Shown piece after piece: positions 52,498 through 61,089 of a stretch of DNA of 64,000 nt. Under the pieces are notes generated by a model. The model saw nothing but the letters and a program-made list of their open reading frames with translations, was not told where the DNA came from and did not search any database. The stretch comes from Bacteroidales bacterium. Lineage in GTDB: Bacteria > Bacteroidota > Bacteroidia > Bacteroidales > UBA932. The translations under genes were made by a program, and so were the position numbers. Where the stretch lies: assembly GCA_017626355.1 (NCBI GenBank), contig JAGAIY010000020.1:1-64000 (forward strand), in the 5' to 3' direction. The number at the start of each line of letters is the position of its first letter. The stretch's first letter is position 1.

Positions 52498-54651
52498 TTA
52501 GTCTTCCTTCTCCTCCTCGAGGTAAGCCTTCAGGAGCTTCTCCTGTACATCTGCAGGAACCGGCTGGTAGTCAGCGAAGTCCATTGTAAATGTTGCGCTA
52601 CCTGAAGATATTGAGCTGAGGGTTGTAGAGTAACGGTAAAGCTCTGCAAGCGGAACGCGGGCCTTGATGGTGTCGAATCCCTTGTCAGTACCCATTCCCT
52701 CGATGAGGGCACGGCGGTTCTGGAGATCTGACATACATGCACCCATGTACTCGGTCGGAGTGAGCACCTCGACATTGTAGATAGGCTCCATGATCTTAGG
52801 GCCTGCAATGCGGAATGCCTCCTTAAATGCGTTACGTGCGGCAAGAACGAATGAGATTTCATTTGAATCAACCGGATGCATCTTACCGTCATATACATAG
52901 ACGCGGATGTCACGCGCAAGCGAACCTGTAAGAGGACCCTCGTTCATCTTGTCGTTGATACCCTTGAGGATGGCAGGCATGAAGCGTGCATCGATCGCAC
53001 CACCTACGATACAGTTGTAGTACTCGAGCTTACCGCCCCATGGAAGGTCGAACTCTTCCTTGCCCTTGATATTGAGGACAACTTCCTTGCCGTTCACCTT
53101 GAACTTGTTGCCTGGATCCACACCCTCCTGATAAGGAGCGATAAGGAGATGAACTTCTCCGAACTGACCGGCACCACCTGACTGCTTCTTGTGACGATAG
53201 TCTGCACAAGCCACCTTGGTGATTGTCTCACGGTAAGAGATCTTAGGAGCCGAGAACTCGATCTCGAGCTTGTTCTCGTTCTGAAGTCTCCACTTGAGAG
53301 TGTTCACATGCTGCTCGCCCTGTCCCTTGAGGATAGTCTGCTTCTGCTCCTTGTGGTACTCGATGATGTATGTAGGATCCTCGGCAGCGATCTTGGCCAT
53401 AGCCTCGCTCACCTTCTCCTCATCCTTCGCATCCTTTGCCTTCACGGCACAACGATACTTGTAGTGAGGGAACTTGATGTCCTCGTAAGCGATCTCTGTA
53501 CCAGGAGCGCAGAGAGTCACATTTGTCCTGGCAGCGCGGAGCTTCACTGTACATCCGATATCACCTGCATGAAGGTCAGTGACCTTCTCCTTCTTCTTGC
53601 CGGCAACAGCATAGATGGCTGTGATCCTTTCCCTGTCACCTGTCTCAGGATTCTCGAGGTCCATACCCTCGGTGAGTTCACCTGACATCACCTTGAAGTA
53701 AGCCACCTCACCAAGATGCTGCTCTACAGCTGTCTTATATATAAAGAGTGATACAGGAGCCTCCTGCTTGCACTCCACTTCCTTTCCGTCCTTTGTGACG
53801 CCTACGCGCTCTGCTGGAGAAGCCGCTGTGCGGATTGTGAACTCCATGAGACGCTTTACGCCGATGTCCTTCTTTGCTGAAAGACAGAAGACCGGCATCA
53901 CCGCACCCTCGCGGATACCGATACCGAGACCCTTTCTGATCTCATCCTCAGAGAGGGAGCCCTGCTCGAAGAATGTCTCCATAAGGGTATCGTCATACTC
54001 TGCCGCACGCTCGATGAGCTCGTTTCTGAGCTCCTCTGCCTCCTCAAGTCTGTCTGCAGGAATCTCAAGGTCCTCACGCTTTCCTGAATCATCCTTGAAA
54101 TGATAGTACTTCATCTTGAGGACGTCGATGAAACCGTCAAAGCCTGTTCCTACGTTTACAGGATACTGCACGACAACCGGCTTGTTGCCGAATGCCTCCT
54201 TCATGGACTCGAGAGTACCCTCCCAATTCGCCTTCTCACCGTCAAGCTGGTTAACAGCCACGATCAGAGGAATCTGATAATCTTTCGCATAGCGTGAGAA
54301 GATCTGAGTACCTACCTCGACGCCCTGCTGCGCGTTAATGACGAGAACTCCTGTGTCGCACACCTTGAAAGCGGAAACAGCACCACCTACGAAGTCGTCT
54401 GCACCCGGAGTGTCAATGATATTGAATTTTGTATCCATGAACTCTGCATAGAGCGGAGTCGCATAGATTGATCTCTGGTTGATCTGCTCGATTTCTGCAT
54501 TGTCGGAAACAGTGTTCTTAGCCTCTACTGTTCCCCTTCTGTCAATTACCTTACCTTCGTAAAGCATCGCTTCAGACAATGTGGTCTTACCTGACTTGGT
54601 GCTACCAAGCAGAACCACATTACGGATGTTTTTGGTTGAATAAGCTTTCAT
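52498..54651 (-). CDS. EF-G2-type elongation factor G paralogue with altered G domain
   Basis: A 717-residue EF-G-shaped protein. The G1 loop is GSTKSGKTT (16-24) in place of AHIDAGKTT. The switch I RGITI block is absent (around residues 45-65). The G3 motif is DTPGADDF, with Ala84 where active EF-G has the catalytic His. G4 is NQLD (134-137). Domains II-V are intact, with YRETIT near residue 490 and a QSGGAGQFGEVHL segment in domain IV. It matches the Bacteroides EF-G2 type, reported to act in translation without GTPase activity during nutrient limitation. Its promoter is at 54716-54746. Confidence 0.88.
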   Translation of the reverse strand: MKAYSTKNIRNVVLLGSTKSGKTTLSEAMLYEGKVIDRRGTVEAKNTVSDNAEIEQINQRSIYATPLYAEFMDTKFNIIDTPGADDFVGGAVSAFKVCDTGVLVINAQQGVEVGTQIFSRYAKDYQIPLIVAVNQLDGEKANWEGTLESMKEAFGNKPVVVQYPVNVGTGFDGFIDVLKMKYYHFKDDSGKREDLEIPADRLEEAEELRNELIERAAEYDDTLMETFFEQGSLSEDEIRKGLGIGIREGAVMPVFCLSAKKDIGVKRLMEFTIRTAASPAERVGVTKDGKEVECKQEAPVSLFIYKTAVEQHLGEVAYFKVMSGELTEGMDLENPETGDRERITAIYAVAGKKKEKVTDLHAGDIGCTVKLRAARTNVTLCAPGTEIAYEDIKFPHYKYRCAVKAKDAKDEEKVSEAMAKIAAEDPTYIIEYHKEQKQTILKGQGEQHVNTLKWRLQNENKLEIEFSAPKISYRETITKVACADYRHKKQSGGAGQFGEVHLLIAPYQEGVDPGNKFKVNGKEVVLNIKGKEEFDLPWGGKLEYYNCIVGGAIDARFMPAILKGINDKMNEGPLTGSLARDIRVYVYDGKMHPVDSNEISFVLAARNAFKEAFRIAGPKIMEPIYNVEVLTPTEYMGACMSDLQNRRALIEGMGTDKGFDTIKARVPLAELYRYSTTLSSISSGSATFTMDFADYQPVPADVQEKLLKAYLEEEKED

Positions 54652-54715
54652 CAGTTTTTGTGTGTTATTTGTGTTTGTAATCAGTCATTTCAGCGTCACT
54701 TAGGACACATCCTCG

Positions 54716-54746
54716 CAAATCTAAGAAATTTAAACAGCAATAACAA
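54716..54746 (-). promoter_or_regulatory. Promoter of the EF-G2-like gene
   Basis: On the reverse strand TTG (54744-54746) and TAGATTTG (54716-54723) are separated by 20 bases. The leader would be about 58 bases. Confidence 0.65.
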
Positions 54747-54777
54747 TAGAAAGGGCAGGGAAAATACATCAGTAATT

Positions 54778-54969
54778 TCACATTGTCCTGTGAAGCCCCT
54801 CGACAAGTTCCTCTCCGGACATGCCGAATTCACTGTATATACGGTTCTCGAAAGCTCTTCTTCCTGAACCTGCGTGCATGCACACAAGAGAAAATTCCAC
54901 TTTTCCTCCGAGCTTCGGACGGCTCCTCCAGACCCGCCCGAGCAACATTTCAAAATCCGATTGCTTCAT
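54778..54969 (-). CDS. Possible small protein (63 residues)
   Basis: From ATG 54969 the frame encodes 63 residues, including a WRSRPKLGGKVEFSLV stretch and AFENRIYSEFGMSGEELVEGL. There is no signal or membrane segment. A -7 element lies at 55014-55021, with a predicted leader of about 38 bases. The composition resembles real coding sequence, but I recognise no family. It precedes the EF-G2-like gene on the same strand. Confidence 0.45.
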   Translation of the reverse strand: MKQSDFEMLLGRVWRSRPKLGGKVEFSLVCMHAGSGRRAFENRIYSEFGMSGEELVEGLHRTM

Positions 54970-55013
54970 GGTCAAAAGTTTTCGGCAAAGCTGACATAGA
55001 AATAAGGCAAAAG

Positions 55014-55021
55014 CAAACATA
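55014..55021 (-). promoter_or_regulatory. -7 element upstream of the small protein gene
   Basis: The reverse strand reads TATGTTTG, fitting TAnnTTTG. A CGGCT-GAAA-AGCCG hairpin lies beside it (55023-55036). Confidence 0.35.
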
Positions 55022-55144
55022 TCGGCTGAAAAGCCGCCGATTTTCGTCACATTTTTCTTTTTTTTATAATTTTTTCCGAATCTTTAACAAGTTTTGCTTG
55101 CTGTTCGTCGGATTTTCTTGTTTACAATGCAATTCCCGAGCAGA

Positions 55145-55152
55145 TACATTTG
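55145..55152 (+). promoter_or_regulatory. -7 element of the XRE regulator gene
   Basis: TACATTTG fits TAnnTTTG, 27 bases before the ATG at 55179. Confidence 0.55.
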
Positions 55153-55177
55153 TCCCTCACATATAAAACAAGGGACA
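55151..55177 (+). promoter_or_regulatory. Inverted repeat at the XRE gene start, candidate operator
   Basis: TGTCCCT (55151-55157) and AGGGACA (55171-55177) are 7-bp arms spaced by 13 bases, between the -7 element and the start codon. The position suits an autoregulatory operator or a translation-controlling hairpin. Confidence 0.5.
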
Positions 55178-55178
55178 T

Positions 55179-55562
55179 ATGGACAACAATTCCATCAAAG
55201 AAAACATCAGCAGCATCAGGAAAAAGAAAGGGTTGACGCAGGAAGAGATGGCGCACAGTCTAGGCATATCCCTGACTGCCTACCGCGATCTTGAAAAAGG
55301 GGCCACATCCATAATAAACGGAAACATATACAAAATAGCCCGGCTCACAGGAGTCACCACTGAAGAACTTGTACTCGGCTACCGTCCTGAGCAATCGGAA
55401 GGAAACATCGAAGATGTCAGGTCGGAATACGGCAGCAAAGTCGAGAACCTTATGACAAGAATCTCAGATCTGGAGAAAATCGTGGCATCGCTCGAAGAAA
55501 CCGTCGAAAGCAAGAATGAAATAATAGCCATGCTCAAGAAAAATATTGACGGAAAGCGATAG
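55179..55562 (+). CDS. XRE-family regulator with C-terminal coiled coil
   Basis: A 127-residue protein. The HTH_3 domain (about 7-62) has ISSIRKKKGLTQEEMAHSLGISLTAYRDLEKGATSI. The tail (about 85-127) is a predicted coiled coil with heptads such as NLMTRISDLEKIVASLEETVES, which should drive dimer formation. It binds DNA and is probably autoregulatory. The inverted repeat directly before its start codon is a candidate operator. It is followed by the rnhB promoter, so it forms a separate unit. Confidence 0.85.
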   Translation: MDNNSIKENISSIRKKKGLTQEEMAHSLGISLTAYRDLEKGATSIINGNIYKIARLTGVTTEELVLGYRPEQSEGNIEDVRSEYGSKVENLMTRISDLEKIVASLEETVESKNEIIAMLKKNIDGKR

Positions 55563-55576
55563 ATTGCGTATTTTTG
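55546..55576 (+). promoter_or_regulatory. Promoter of rnhB within the end of the XRE gene
   Basis: TTG (55546-55548) and TATTTTTG (55569-55576) are 20 bases apart. The predicted start point (near 55582) lies at or just after ATG 55581, so the mRNA would be leaderless or translated from the later in-frame ATG at 55611. Confidence 0.65.
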
Positions 55577-55580
55577 CAGA

Positions 55581-56192
55581 ATGCGCATAAGACAGGAACT
55601 GTTGAACTTCATGCATGAAGGCCTGATAGAGGCAGGATGCGACGAAGCCGGAAGAGGCCCGCTGGCGGGACCGGTTTTCGCCGCTGCCGTCATATTGCCG
55701 AACGACTTCCACCACCCACTTCTGAACGACTCGAAAAAGATGACGGAGAAGGCCCGCGACATCCTCCGCCCCATCATAGAGCAGGAAGCCGTAGCATGGG
55801 CCGTGGAAGAGGTCAGCGCAGAAGAGATCGACACCATAAACATACTGAACGCCTCAATAACAGGCATGCAGCGTGCCGTACGCAGGCTTTCGGTGCGCCC
55901 CGACCTGCTGCTCATCGACGGCAACAGATTCAAGCCTTTCGACGGATACAGATATGAATGCGTGGTCAAGGGAGACGGGAAGTTCGCCAGCATAGCGGCG
56001 GCATCGGTTCTAGCCAAGACATACAGGGACGAGCATATGCGCAGGCTTGCGAAGGAATATCCGGAATACGGATGGGAAAGGAACATGGGCTATCCGACCA
56101 AGGAACATGTGGAAGCGATAATCAGCCACGGCTACACTCCTCATCACAGGAAAAGCTTTCACCTCAAGCAGCTGGAGCCAACCCTGTTCTAG
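55581..56192 (+). CDS. rnhB: Ribonuclease HII
   Basis: A 203-residue protein. AGCDEAGRGPLAGPV contains the first catalytic Asp and Glu, DSKKMTEKAR follows, LLIDGNRFKPF holds the third Asp, and SIAAASVLAKTYRDEHM the fourth acidic residue. It removes ribonucleotides from RNA-DNA hybrids in the cytoplasm. Initiation at 55581 fits the length of relatives, but the promoter position also allows residue 11 (55611). The next gene starts 30 bases after the stop. Confidence 0.94.
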   Translation: MRIRQELLNFMHEGLIEAGCDEAGRGPLAGPVFAAAVILPNDFHHPLLNDSKKMTEKARDILRPIIEQEAVAWAVEEVSAEEIDTINILNASITGMQRAVRRLSVRPDLLLIDGNRFKPFDGYRYECVVKGDGKFASIAAASVLAKTYRDEHMRRLAKEYPEYGWERNMGYPTKEHVEAIISHGYTPHHRKSFHLKQLEPTLF

Positions 56193-56221
56193 ATAATGGA
56201 AACTATAAAACAACAACAGAT

Positions 56222-58363
56222 ATGAAAAGGATTTTATGCATCATTACAGCCTTCACGGCACTGGTCGGCACACTCAGGGCGGACGAGGGCATGTGGCTTC
56301 TGCCTCTTCTTGAGAAGATGAACGGCAAGGCGCTCAGCGAAGCAGGCTGCGAACTTACCCCAAAGCAGATCTATGACATCAACAACACTTCCATCAAGGA
56401 CGCTATCGTGCAGTTCGGAGGCGGCTGTACCGGAGAGATCATCTCGAGCGAAGGTCTTCTGGTGACCAACCACCACTGCGGCTACGGCAGCATCCAGAAG
56501 CTCAGCAGCGTGGAGCACGACTACCTCAAGGACGGATACTGGGCGATGAACCGCAGCGAGGAACTTCCTTGCGAAGGCCTCACAGTGACCTTCCTCGAGT
56601 ACATGAAGGACGTGACCGCGGAAATAGCAAAGGTGGAGAAAAAGGCTGGCAGGCAGTTCGCCGGTCAGGAGGACAAGGACAAGAAAGTAGAAGATGCCGT
56701 AAGGAAGGAAATGCTCCGCATGGTCGAGGAAGCCGAGAAGCAGAATCCTCACTGCGACGTGACCGTGGAATCTTTCTACAACAACAATGTATTCTACCTC
56801 ATAGCATACAAGATCTACAAGGACATCCGTTTCGTAGGAGCACCGCCTTCATCGATCGGAAAGTTCGGAGCAGATACCGACAACTGGATGTGGCCTCGTC
56901 ACACAGGCGACTTCTCCATGTTCCGCGTGTACAGCGCACCGGACGGATCACCGGCAGAATATGCACCGGAGAATGTTCCGCTCAAGGCGAAGAACCATTT
57001 GAAAATCTCGCTTGCAGGCGTACAGGAGGGCGATTATACAATGATCATGGGATATCCGGGACGCACAACACGTTTCCAGACATCGCCGGAACTCAGGAAC
57101 CAGATCGCGACCAACGATATCAGAATCGCAGCCCGCACGGTACGTCAGGATGTTCTGCTTGAGGACATGCTCGCAGACCCTAAGGTAAAGATCCAGTATG
57201 CAAGCAAGTACTCAGGCTCTTCAAACGGCTGGAAGAAATGGCAGGGCATGAAGCTCGCCTTCGACAAGCTCGACATCATCGGACGCGCCGAGCAGGAGGA
57301 GGCCGCTTTCGCAGAGTGGGTCAATGCAGGCAGGAAGCGCCAGGAGAAGTACGGCACCGCACTTGAAGACCTCAGAAAGGCTGCGGCCACAGGCTTCGAT
57401 GAGAACTGCATCTATCAGTATGCCAATGAGTCGCTCGCGAGAATCGAGCTTGTAAGTGCAGGAGCGCTTGCGAACGTCTATTTCGACTCTGCCCTCAAGG
57501 AAGGTCTCGATACTGCAGCAGCCCTCAAGGACATGTGCGGAAAGATTGAACAGTTCTACAAGGACTACTCCGTAAGCACAGACAGGAAGGTTGCAAAGGC
57601 CATGATCAGGTTCTACAGGGACAATGTCGACAGAGAGCATTACCTTGACCTGGAGAACTTTGCGGATATGGACATAGACGCATATGTCGACGCTCTCTTC
57701 GACGGCAGCGTATTCACATCGCCGGAAAGACTTGCCGCAGCAAAGGCTCAGGACATAAAGAATGACAAGGCCATGGACCTTCTCACATCCATAAGGAACA
57801 ACTTCATGAAGCTCACGCCGGCCATCATGGAAGGCAACCGTCTCACCTCTGATGCCCGCAAGACTTACACAGCAGGTCTTCTCGAGTGGAAGAAAGGCGA
57901 GCCTTCATACCCTGACGCAAACTTCACCATGCGACTCACCTACGGAAAAGTCGGCGGCTACTCACCTAAGGACGCCGTGACATACAAGCACTACACCACC
58001 CTCGACGGAGTGATGGAGAAGGAAGACCCTGACAACTGGGAATTCGTTGTGCCAGAGAAGCTTAAGGAGCTTTGGAAGAATCAGGACTATGGTCAGTACG
58101 GCACCGAGGACGGCAAGATGGTGACATGTTTCCTCAGCAACAACGACATCACCGGCGGTAACTCCGGAAGCCCTATCATGAACTCGCGTGGCGAACTCAT
58201 CGGTCTCGCCTTCGACGGAAACTGGGAGTCCATGAGCAGCGACGTCATGTTCGAGCCTGACCTTCAGAGATGTATCAATGTGGATATCCGCTACGTGCTG
58301 TTCATCGTCGACAAGTTCGGCGGTGCAGGCTGGCTGATCGATGAAATGGATATTGTAAGATAA
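56222..58363 (+). CDS. S46-family dipeptidyl peptidase, DPP7-type
   Basis: A 713-residue protein from the ATG at 56222. The frame is open further upstream inside rnhB but without support. The signal peptide ends near TLRA (about 20). The triad is His in TNHHCGYGS, Asp in DTDNWMWPRH, and Ser in GGNSGSPI. Gly is present 18 residues after the Ser (FDGNWES), the DPP7 character, where DPP11 has Arg. The C-terminus, QRCINVDIRYVLFIVDKFGGAGWLID, is the classical DPP7 end. It releases dipeptides in the periplasm for uptake. It is followed by mrp after 6 bases. Confidence 0.93.
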   Translation: MKRILCIITAFTALVGTLRADEGMWLLPLLEKMNGKALSEAGCELTPKQIYDINNTSIKDAIVQFGGGCTGEIISSEGLLVTNHHCGYGSIQKLSSVEHDYLKDGYWAMNRSEELPCEGLTVTFLEYMKDVTAEIAKVEKKAGRQFAGQEDKDKKVEDAVRKEMLRMVEEAEKQNPHCDVTVESFYNNNVFYLIAYKIYKDIRFVGAPPSSIGKFGADTDNWMWPRHTGDFSMFRVYSAPDGSPAEYAPENVPLKAKNHLKISLAGVQEGDYTMIMGYPGRTTRFQTSPELRNQIATNDIRIAARTVRQDVLLEDMLADPKVKIQYASKYSGSSNGWKKWQGMKLAFDKLDIIGRAEQEEAAFAEWVNAGRKRQEKYGTALEDLRKAAATGFDENCIYQYANESLARIELVSAGALANVYFDSALKEGLDTAAALKDMCGKIEQFYKDYSVSTDRKVAKAMIRFYRDNVDREHYLDLENFADMDIDAYVDALFDGSVFTSPERLAAAKAQDIKNDKAMDLLTSIRNNFMKLTPAIMEGNRLTSDARKTYTAGLLEWKKGEPSYPDANFTMRLTYGKVGGYSPKDAVTYKHYTTLDGVMEKEDPDNWEFVVPEKLKELWKNQDYGQYGTEDGKMVTCFLSNNDITGGNSGSPIMNSRGELIGLAFDGNWESMSSDVMFEPDLQRCINVDIRYVLFIVDKFGGAGWLIDEMDIVR

Positions 58364-58369
58364 CAAACG

Positions 58370-59431
58370 ATGAAACAGAACGAAATAAACAAATGGCTGC
58401 TGGAAGTCGAGCATCCGGCAAAAGGCGACAAGAGCATCGTGGAGCTGGGAATGGTCGAGAAGGTGGAAATCGGGGAGAACAGCGTGACCGTGACCCTCGC
58501 ATTCACCAAGCACCGTGACCCGCTTGCGGAATACCTTATAGGCAGCGCCAAGGCCGCCATCATAAGAAACGCCCCTGAAGGAACTCAGGTGGAGGTGAAG
58601 ACCATCATAAAGGACGAGGCGGCACCGAAGAAGAAACCGGGACTCGACCTCGGTATGGAAGAGCTTGAAAATGTGAAGCATATCATCGGCATAGCTTCCG
58701 GAAAGGGCGGAGTCGGCAAGTCAACTGTTTCTGTCAATCTGGCCGTAGCCCTCGCCCGTCTGGGCTACAAGGTCGGTCTCGCAGATGCGGACGTGTACGG
58801 TCCTTCCGTACCAAAGATGACTTCGACCGAAGACCAGATGCCTGACGCAATGCAGGACGGAGACAAGGAGGTCATCATGCCGCTTGAGAAATATGGGGTG
58901 AAGTGGATGTCCATAGGATATTTCGCAAAGCCTGAACAGGCTCTCATCTGGAGAGGTCCTATGGCATGCAATGCATTGAAGCAGATGATCCTGCAGGTGC
59001 GTTGGGAAGAACTTGACTTCCTCCTTATCGACATGCCTCCGGGAACAGGAGACATACACATAAGCCTTGTCCATGATATCCCGATGGAGGGAGCTGTGAT
59101 CGTCAGCACGCCTCAGGATGTGGCTCTGGCTGATGTGGAAAAGGGAGTGAACATGTTCCGCAACGAAAGCGTCAACAAGCCTATCTTCGGTCTCGTGGAG
59201 AACATGGCCTGGTTCACCCCGGCAGAGCATCCGGATGAGAAATACTACCTCTTCGGAAAGGACGGCGGCCTGAAGATGGCTCAGAAATACGACATACCTC
59301 TTCTGGGACAGATTCCTATAGTGCAGAGCATCCGCGAAGGCGGAGACAACGGTGAACCTGCAGCCCTCTCCACCCGCCCGGACGGCCTGGCATTCATCGA
59401 AATAGCTAAAAAACTGGCGGAAACTGTCTGA
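58370..59431 (+). CDS. mrp: Mrp/NBP35-family P-loop ATPase (iron-sulfur carrier type)
   Basis: A 353-residue protein. An N-terminal MIP18/DUF59 domain (about 1-80) with VELGMVEKVEIGENSVTVTL is followed by the deviant Walker A GKGGVGKSTVSVNLA, switch regions ADVYGPSVPKM and LIDMPPGTGDIHISL, and a FGLVENMAWF segment. The CPxC pair that binds the Fe-S cluster in many Mrp/ApbC proteins is not seen after ENMAWF, as in other Bacteroidota homologues. It may still act in Fe-S transfer in the cytoplasm. A terminator follows at 59433. Confidence 0.9.
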   Translation: MKQNEINKWLLEVEHPAKGDKSIVELGMVEKVEIGENSVTVTLAFTKHRDPLAEYLIGSAKAAIIRNAPEGTQVEVKTIIKDEAAPKKKPGLDLGMEELENVKHIIGIASGKGGVGKSTVSVNLAVALARLGYKVGLADADVYGPSVPKMTSTEDQMPDAMQDGDKEVIMPLEKYGVKWMSIGYFAKPEQALIWRGPMACNALKQMILQVRWEELDFLLIDMPPGTGDIHISLVHDIPMEGAVIVSTPQDVALADVEKGVNMFRNESVNKPIFGLVENMAWFTPAEHPDEKYYLFGKDGGLKMAQKYDIPLLGQIPIVQSIREGGDNGEPAALSTRPDGLAFIEIAKKLAETV

Positions 59432-59432
59432 A

Positions 59433-59466
59433 AAAAGTGGGAATCAGAGTTCTGATTCCCACTTTT
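59433..59466 (+). terminator. Strong terminator after mrp
   Basis: AAAAGTGGGAATCAG (59433-59447) pairs with CTGATTCCCACTTTT (59452-59466), followed by a T-rich run. Confidence 0.9.
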
Positions 59467-59534
59467 ATTTTCTTTTTTTATCAATTATGTCTAATTTTAC
59501 ACCGATATACTGAAAATGATTATAATCCCGTAAT

Positions 59535-61064
59535 ATGTCAAGCCAGAAAAACACTAAAAACTACCTTCTGACCGGTCTTGTCGGTCTCGTGATCGGCGTT
59601 TCCGCGATGATCGTATTCAACACATTCTGGGTAAGAAGTTCTTCCAACGACTCATGCATGTCCTGCCATGCACATCCTGAATCGGACGCAAGCTGGAAGC
59701 AGTCCTACCACCACAACAACGGCAGCGGCACAAAGACCGACTGCGCTGCCTGCCACCTCCCTCCGAAGGGCACGTTCAAATATGCCAGAGTGAAGGCAAG
59801 AATGGGCGTAAAGGATTTATGGTCACATCTTACAAAGGATGTAGAGACCATCGACTGGACCAGAAAGAGCGAGCTTGACTATGCCCAGACAATCGTATAC
59901 AACGAATCCTGCAAGGAATGTCATGTGAACCTCTATCCTGAGGGCATCACCGACGAAGGCATCACCGCCCATCTCTATTATGACGAAAACGAGGAGAAGC
60001 TGAACCTGCAGTGCATCAGCTGTCACCTTGATGCAGGCCACTATGATCCTAACTATCAGCATGCTTCCCTCAAGAGCGCGCCTAAGCTCAGCGGAATCAT
60101 CCATGAAAAAGCAGCGGAAGTCACTGAATTCAAGAACTTTACAGAGACAGTACCGGGAACCGTCGCATCTATCAGGATGATTGCCGTCCCTGGAGGTGAG
60201 TTCCTGCTCGGAAGTCCTGAAGACGAGCCTCTCCGCAAGGAGGACGAAGGCCCTCAGAAGAAGGTAAGGATATCTCCGTTCTTCATGGGAGAGTACGAAG
60301 TGACCTGGGATCAGTTCTGGGCCTTCTACACGGAGACAATGTCAGAGGGACGTACTCCGCCAAGCAAGATCTACGCGAACAATTCACGCGAAGACATCGA
60401 CGCAGTCAGCGGTCCTACACCTCCGTTCGGAGCACCGGACCAGGGCTGGGGAATGGGTGACCGTCCTGCCATCACCATGACACATTATTCGGCAGAGACC
60501 TTCTGCCAGTGGCTCAGCCTCAAGACAGGAAGGAAATACCGTCTCCCTACCGAGGCAGAGTGGGAATATGCTGCACGAGGCGGCACATCTACCCCATACT
60601 TCTTCGAAGGAAATCCGAAGAAATTCTCGAACGAGGGCTTCCTCAAGAACATATTCAAGCCTGACACAACAGGAATCAACGGCTTCACGATCTATGCGAA
60701 CAACAGTTCGAACCGCTCGCAGGAGCCATCCAAGGTCAAGGCCAATCCGTTCGGTCTCAAGAACATGCTCGGAAACGTAGCCGAGTACTGCGCAGACAAA
60801 TATTCGGAAGATGCTTACAAGAACATCCAGGACGGAGCTCTTGACCCTCAGGGTCCTTCCGACGGTGAGGAATATGTGATCCGCGGAGGTCTCTACAACA
60901 GCGACGCCGCAGACCTCAGAAGTGCAGCCAGAGCGCATACACAGCACGATGCATGGCTCAAGACAGACCCTCAGAACCCTAAGAGCATCTGGTGGTATTC
61001 GGACTTCAAGGGTATCGGATTCCGCGTTGTATGCGAAGTTCCGGAAGGAGTGAATGTTAATTAA
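59535..61064 (+). CDS. Tetraheme NapC/NrfH-type cytochrome fused to a SUMF1 domain
   Basis: A 509-residue protein. One membrane anchor (about 11-31) is followed by four c-heme sites: CMSCH (41-45), CAACH (70-74), CKECH (126-130) and CISCH (160-164), with spacing like NapC/NrfH quinol-oxidising cytochromes. A SUMF1 (formylglycine-enzyme-like, EgtB/PvdO superfamily) domain covers about 175-505: IAVPGGEFLLGSPEDEP, GEYEVTWDQFW, YRLPTEAEWEYAARGG, GNVAEY and GIGFRVVCE. The FGE catalytic Cys pair is absent. It should take electrons from or deliver them to the quinone pool on the periplasmic face. A near -7 box TAATTTTA is at 59492. It begins a four-gene run. Confidence 0.87.
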   Translation: MSSQKNTKNYLLTGLVGLVIGVSAMIVFNTFWVRSSSNDSCMSCHAHPESDASWKQSYHHNNGSGTKTDCAACHLPPKGTFKYARVKARMGVKDLWSHLTKDVETIDWTRKSELDYAQTIVYNESCKECHVNLYPEGITDEGITAHLYYDENEEKLNLQCISCHLDAGHYDPNYQHASLKSAPKLSGIIHEKAAEVTEFKNFTETVPGTVASIRMIAVPGGEFLLGSPEDEPLRKEDEGPQKKVRISPFFMGEYEVTWDQFWAFYTETMSEGRTPPSKIYANNSREDIDAVSGPTPPFGAPDQGWGMGDRPAITMTHYSAETFCQWLSLKTGRKYRLPTEAEWEYAARGGTSTPYFFEGNPKKFSNEGFLKNIFKPDTTGINGFTIYANNSSNRSQEPSKVKANPFGLKNMLGNVAEYCADKYSEDAYKNIQDGALDPQGPSDGEEYVIRGGLYNSDAADLRSAARAHTQHDAWLKTDPQNPKSIWWYSDFKGIGFRVVCEVPEGVNVN

Positions 61065-61089
61065 TCACAAAACAATACACAAGACAACT

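Noticed and set aside
55958..56221. N-terminal extension of the second S46 peptidase into rnhB
   Set aside because: A signal peptide starts exactly at ATG 56222, and the upstream stretch is out-of-frame rnhB sequence of low complexity.
59535..61064. Formylglycine-generating enzyme for sulfatases
   Set aside because: The catalytic Cys pair is absent and no sulfatase gene is present in the window.
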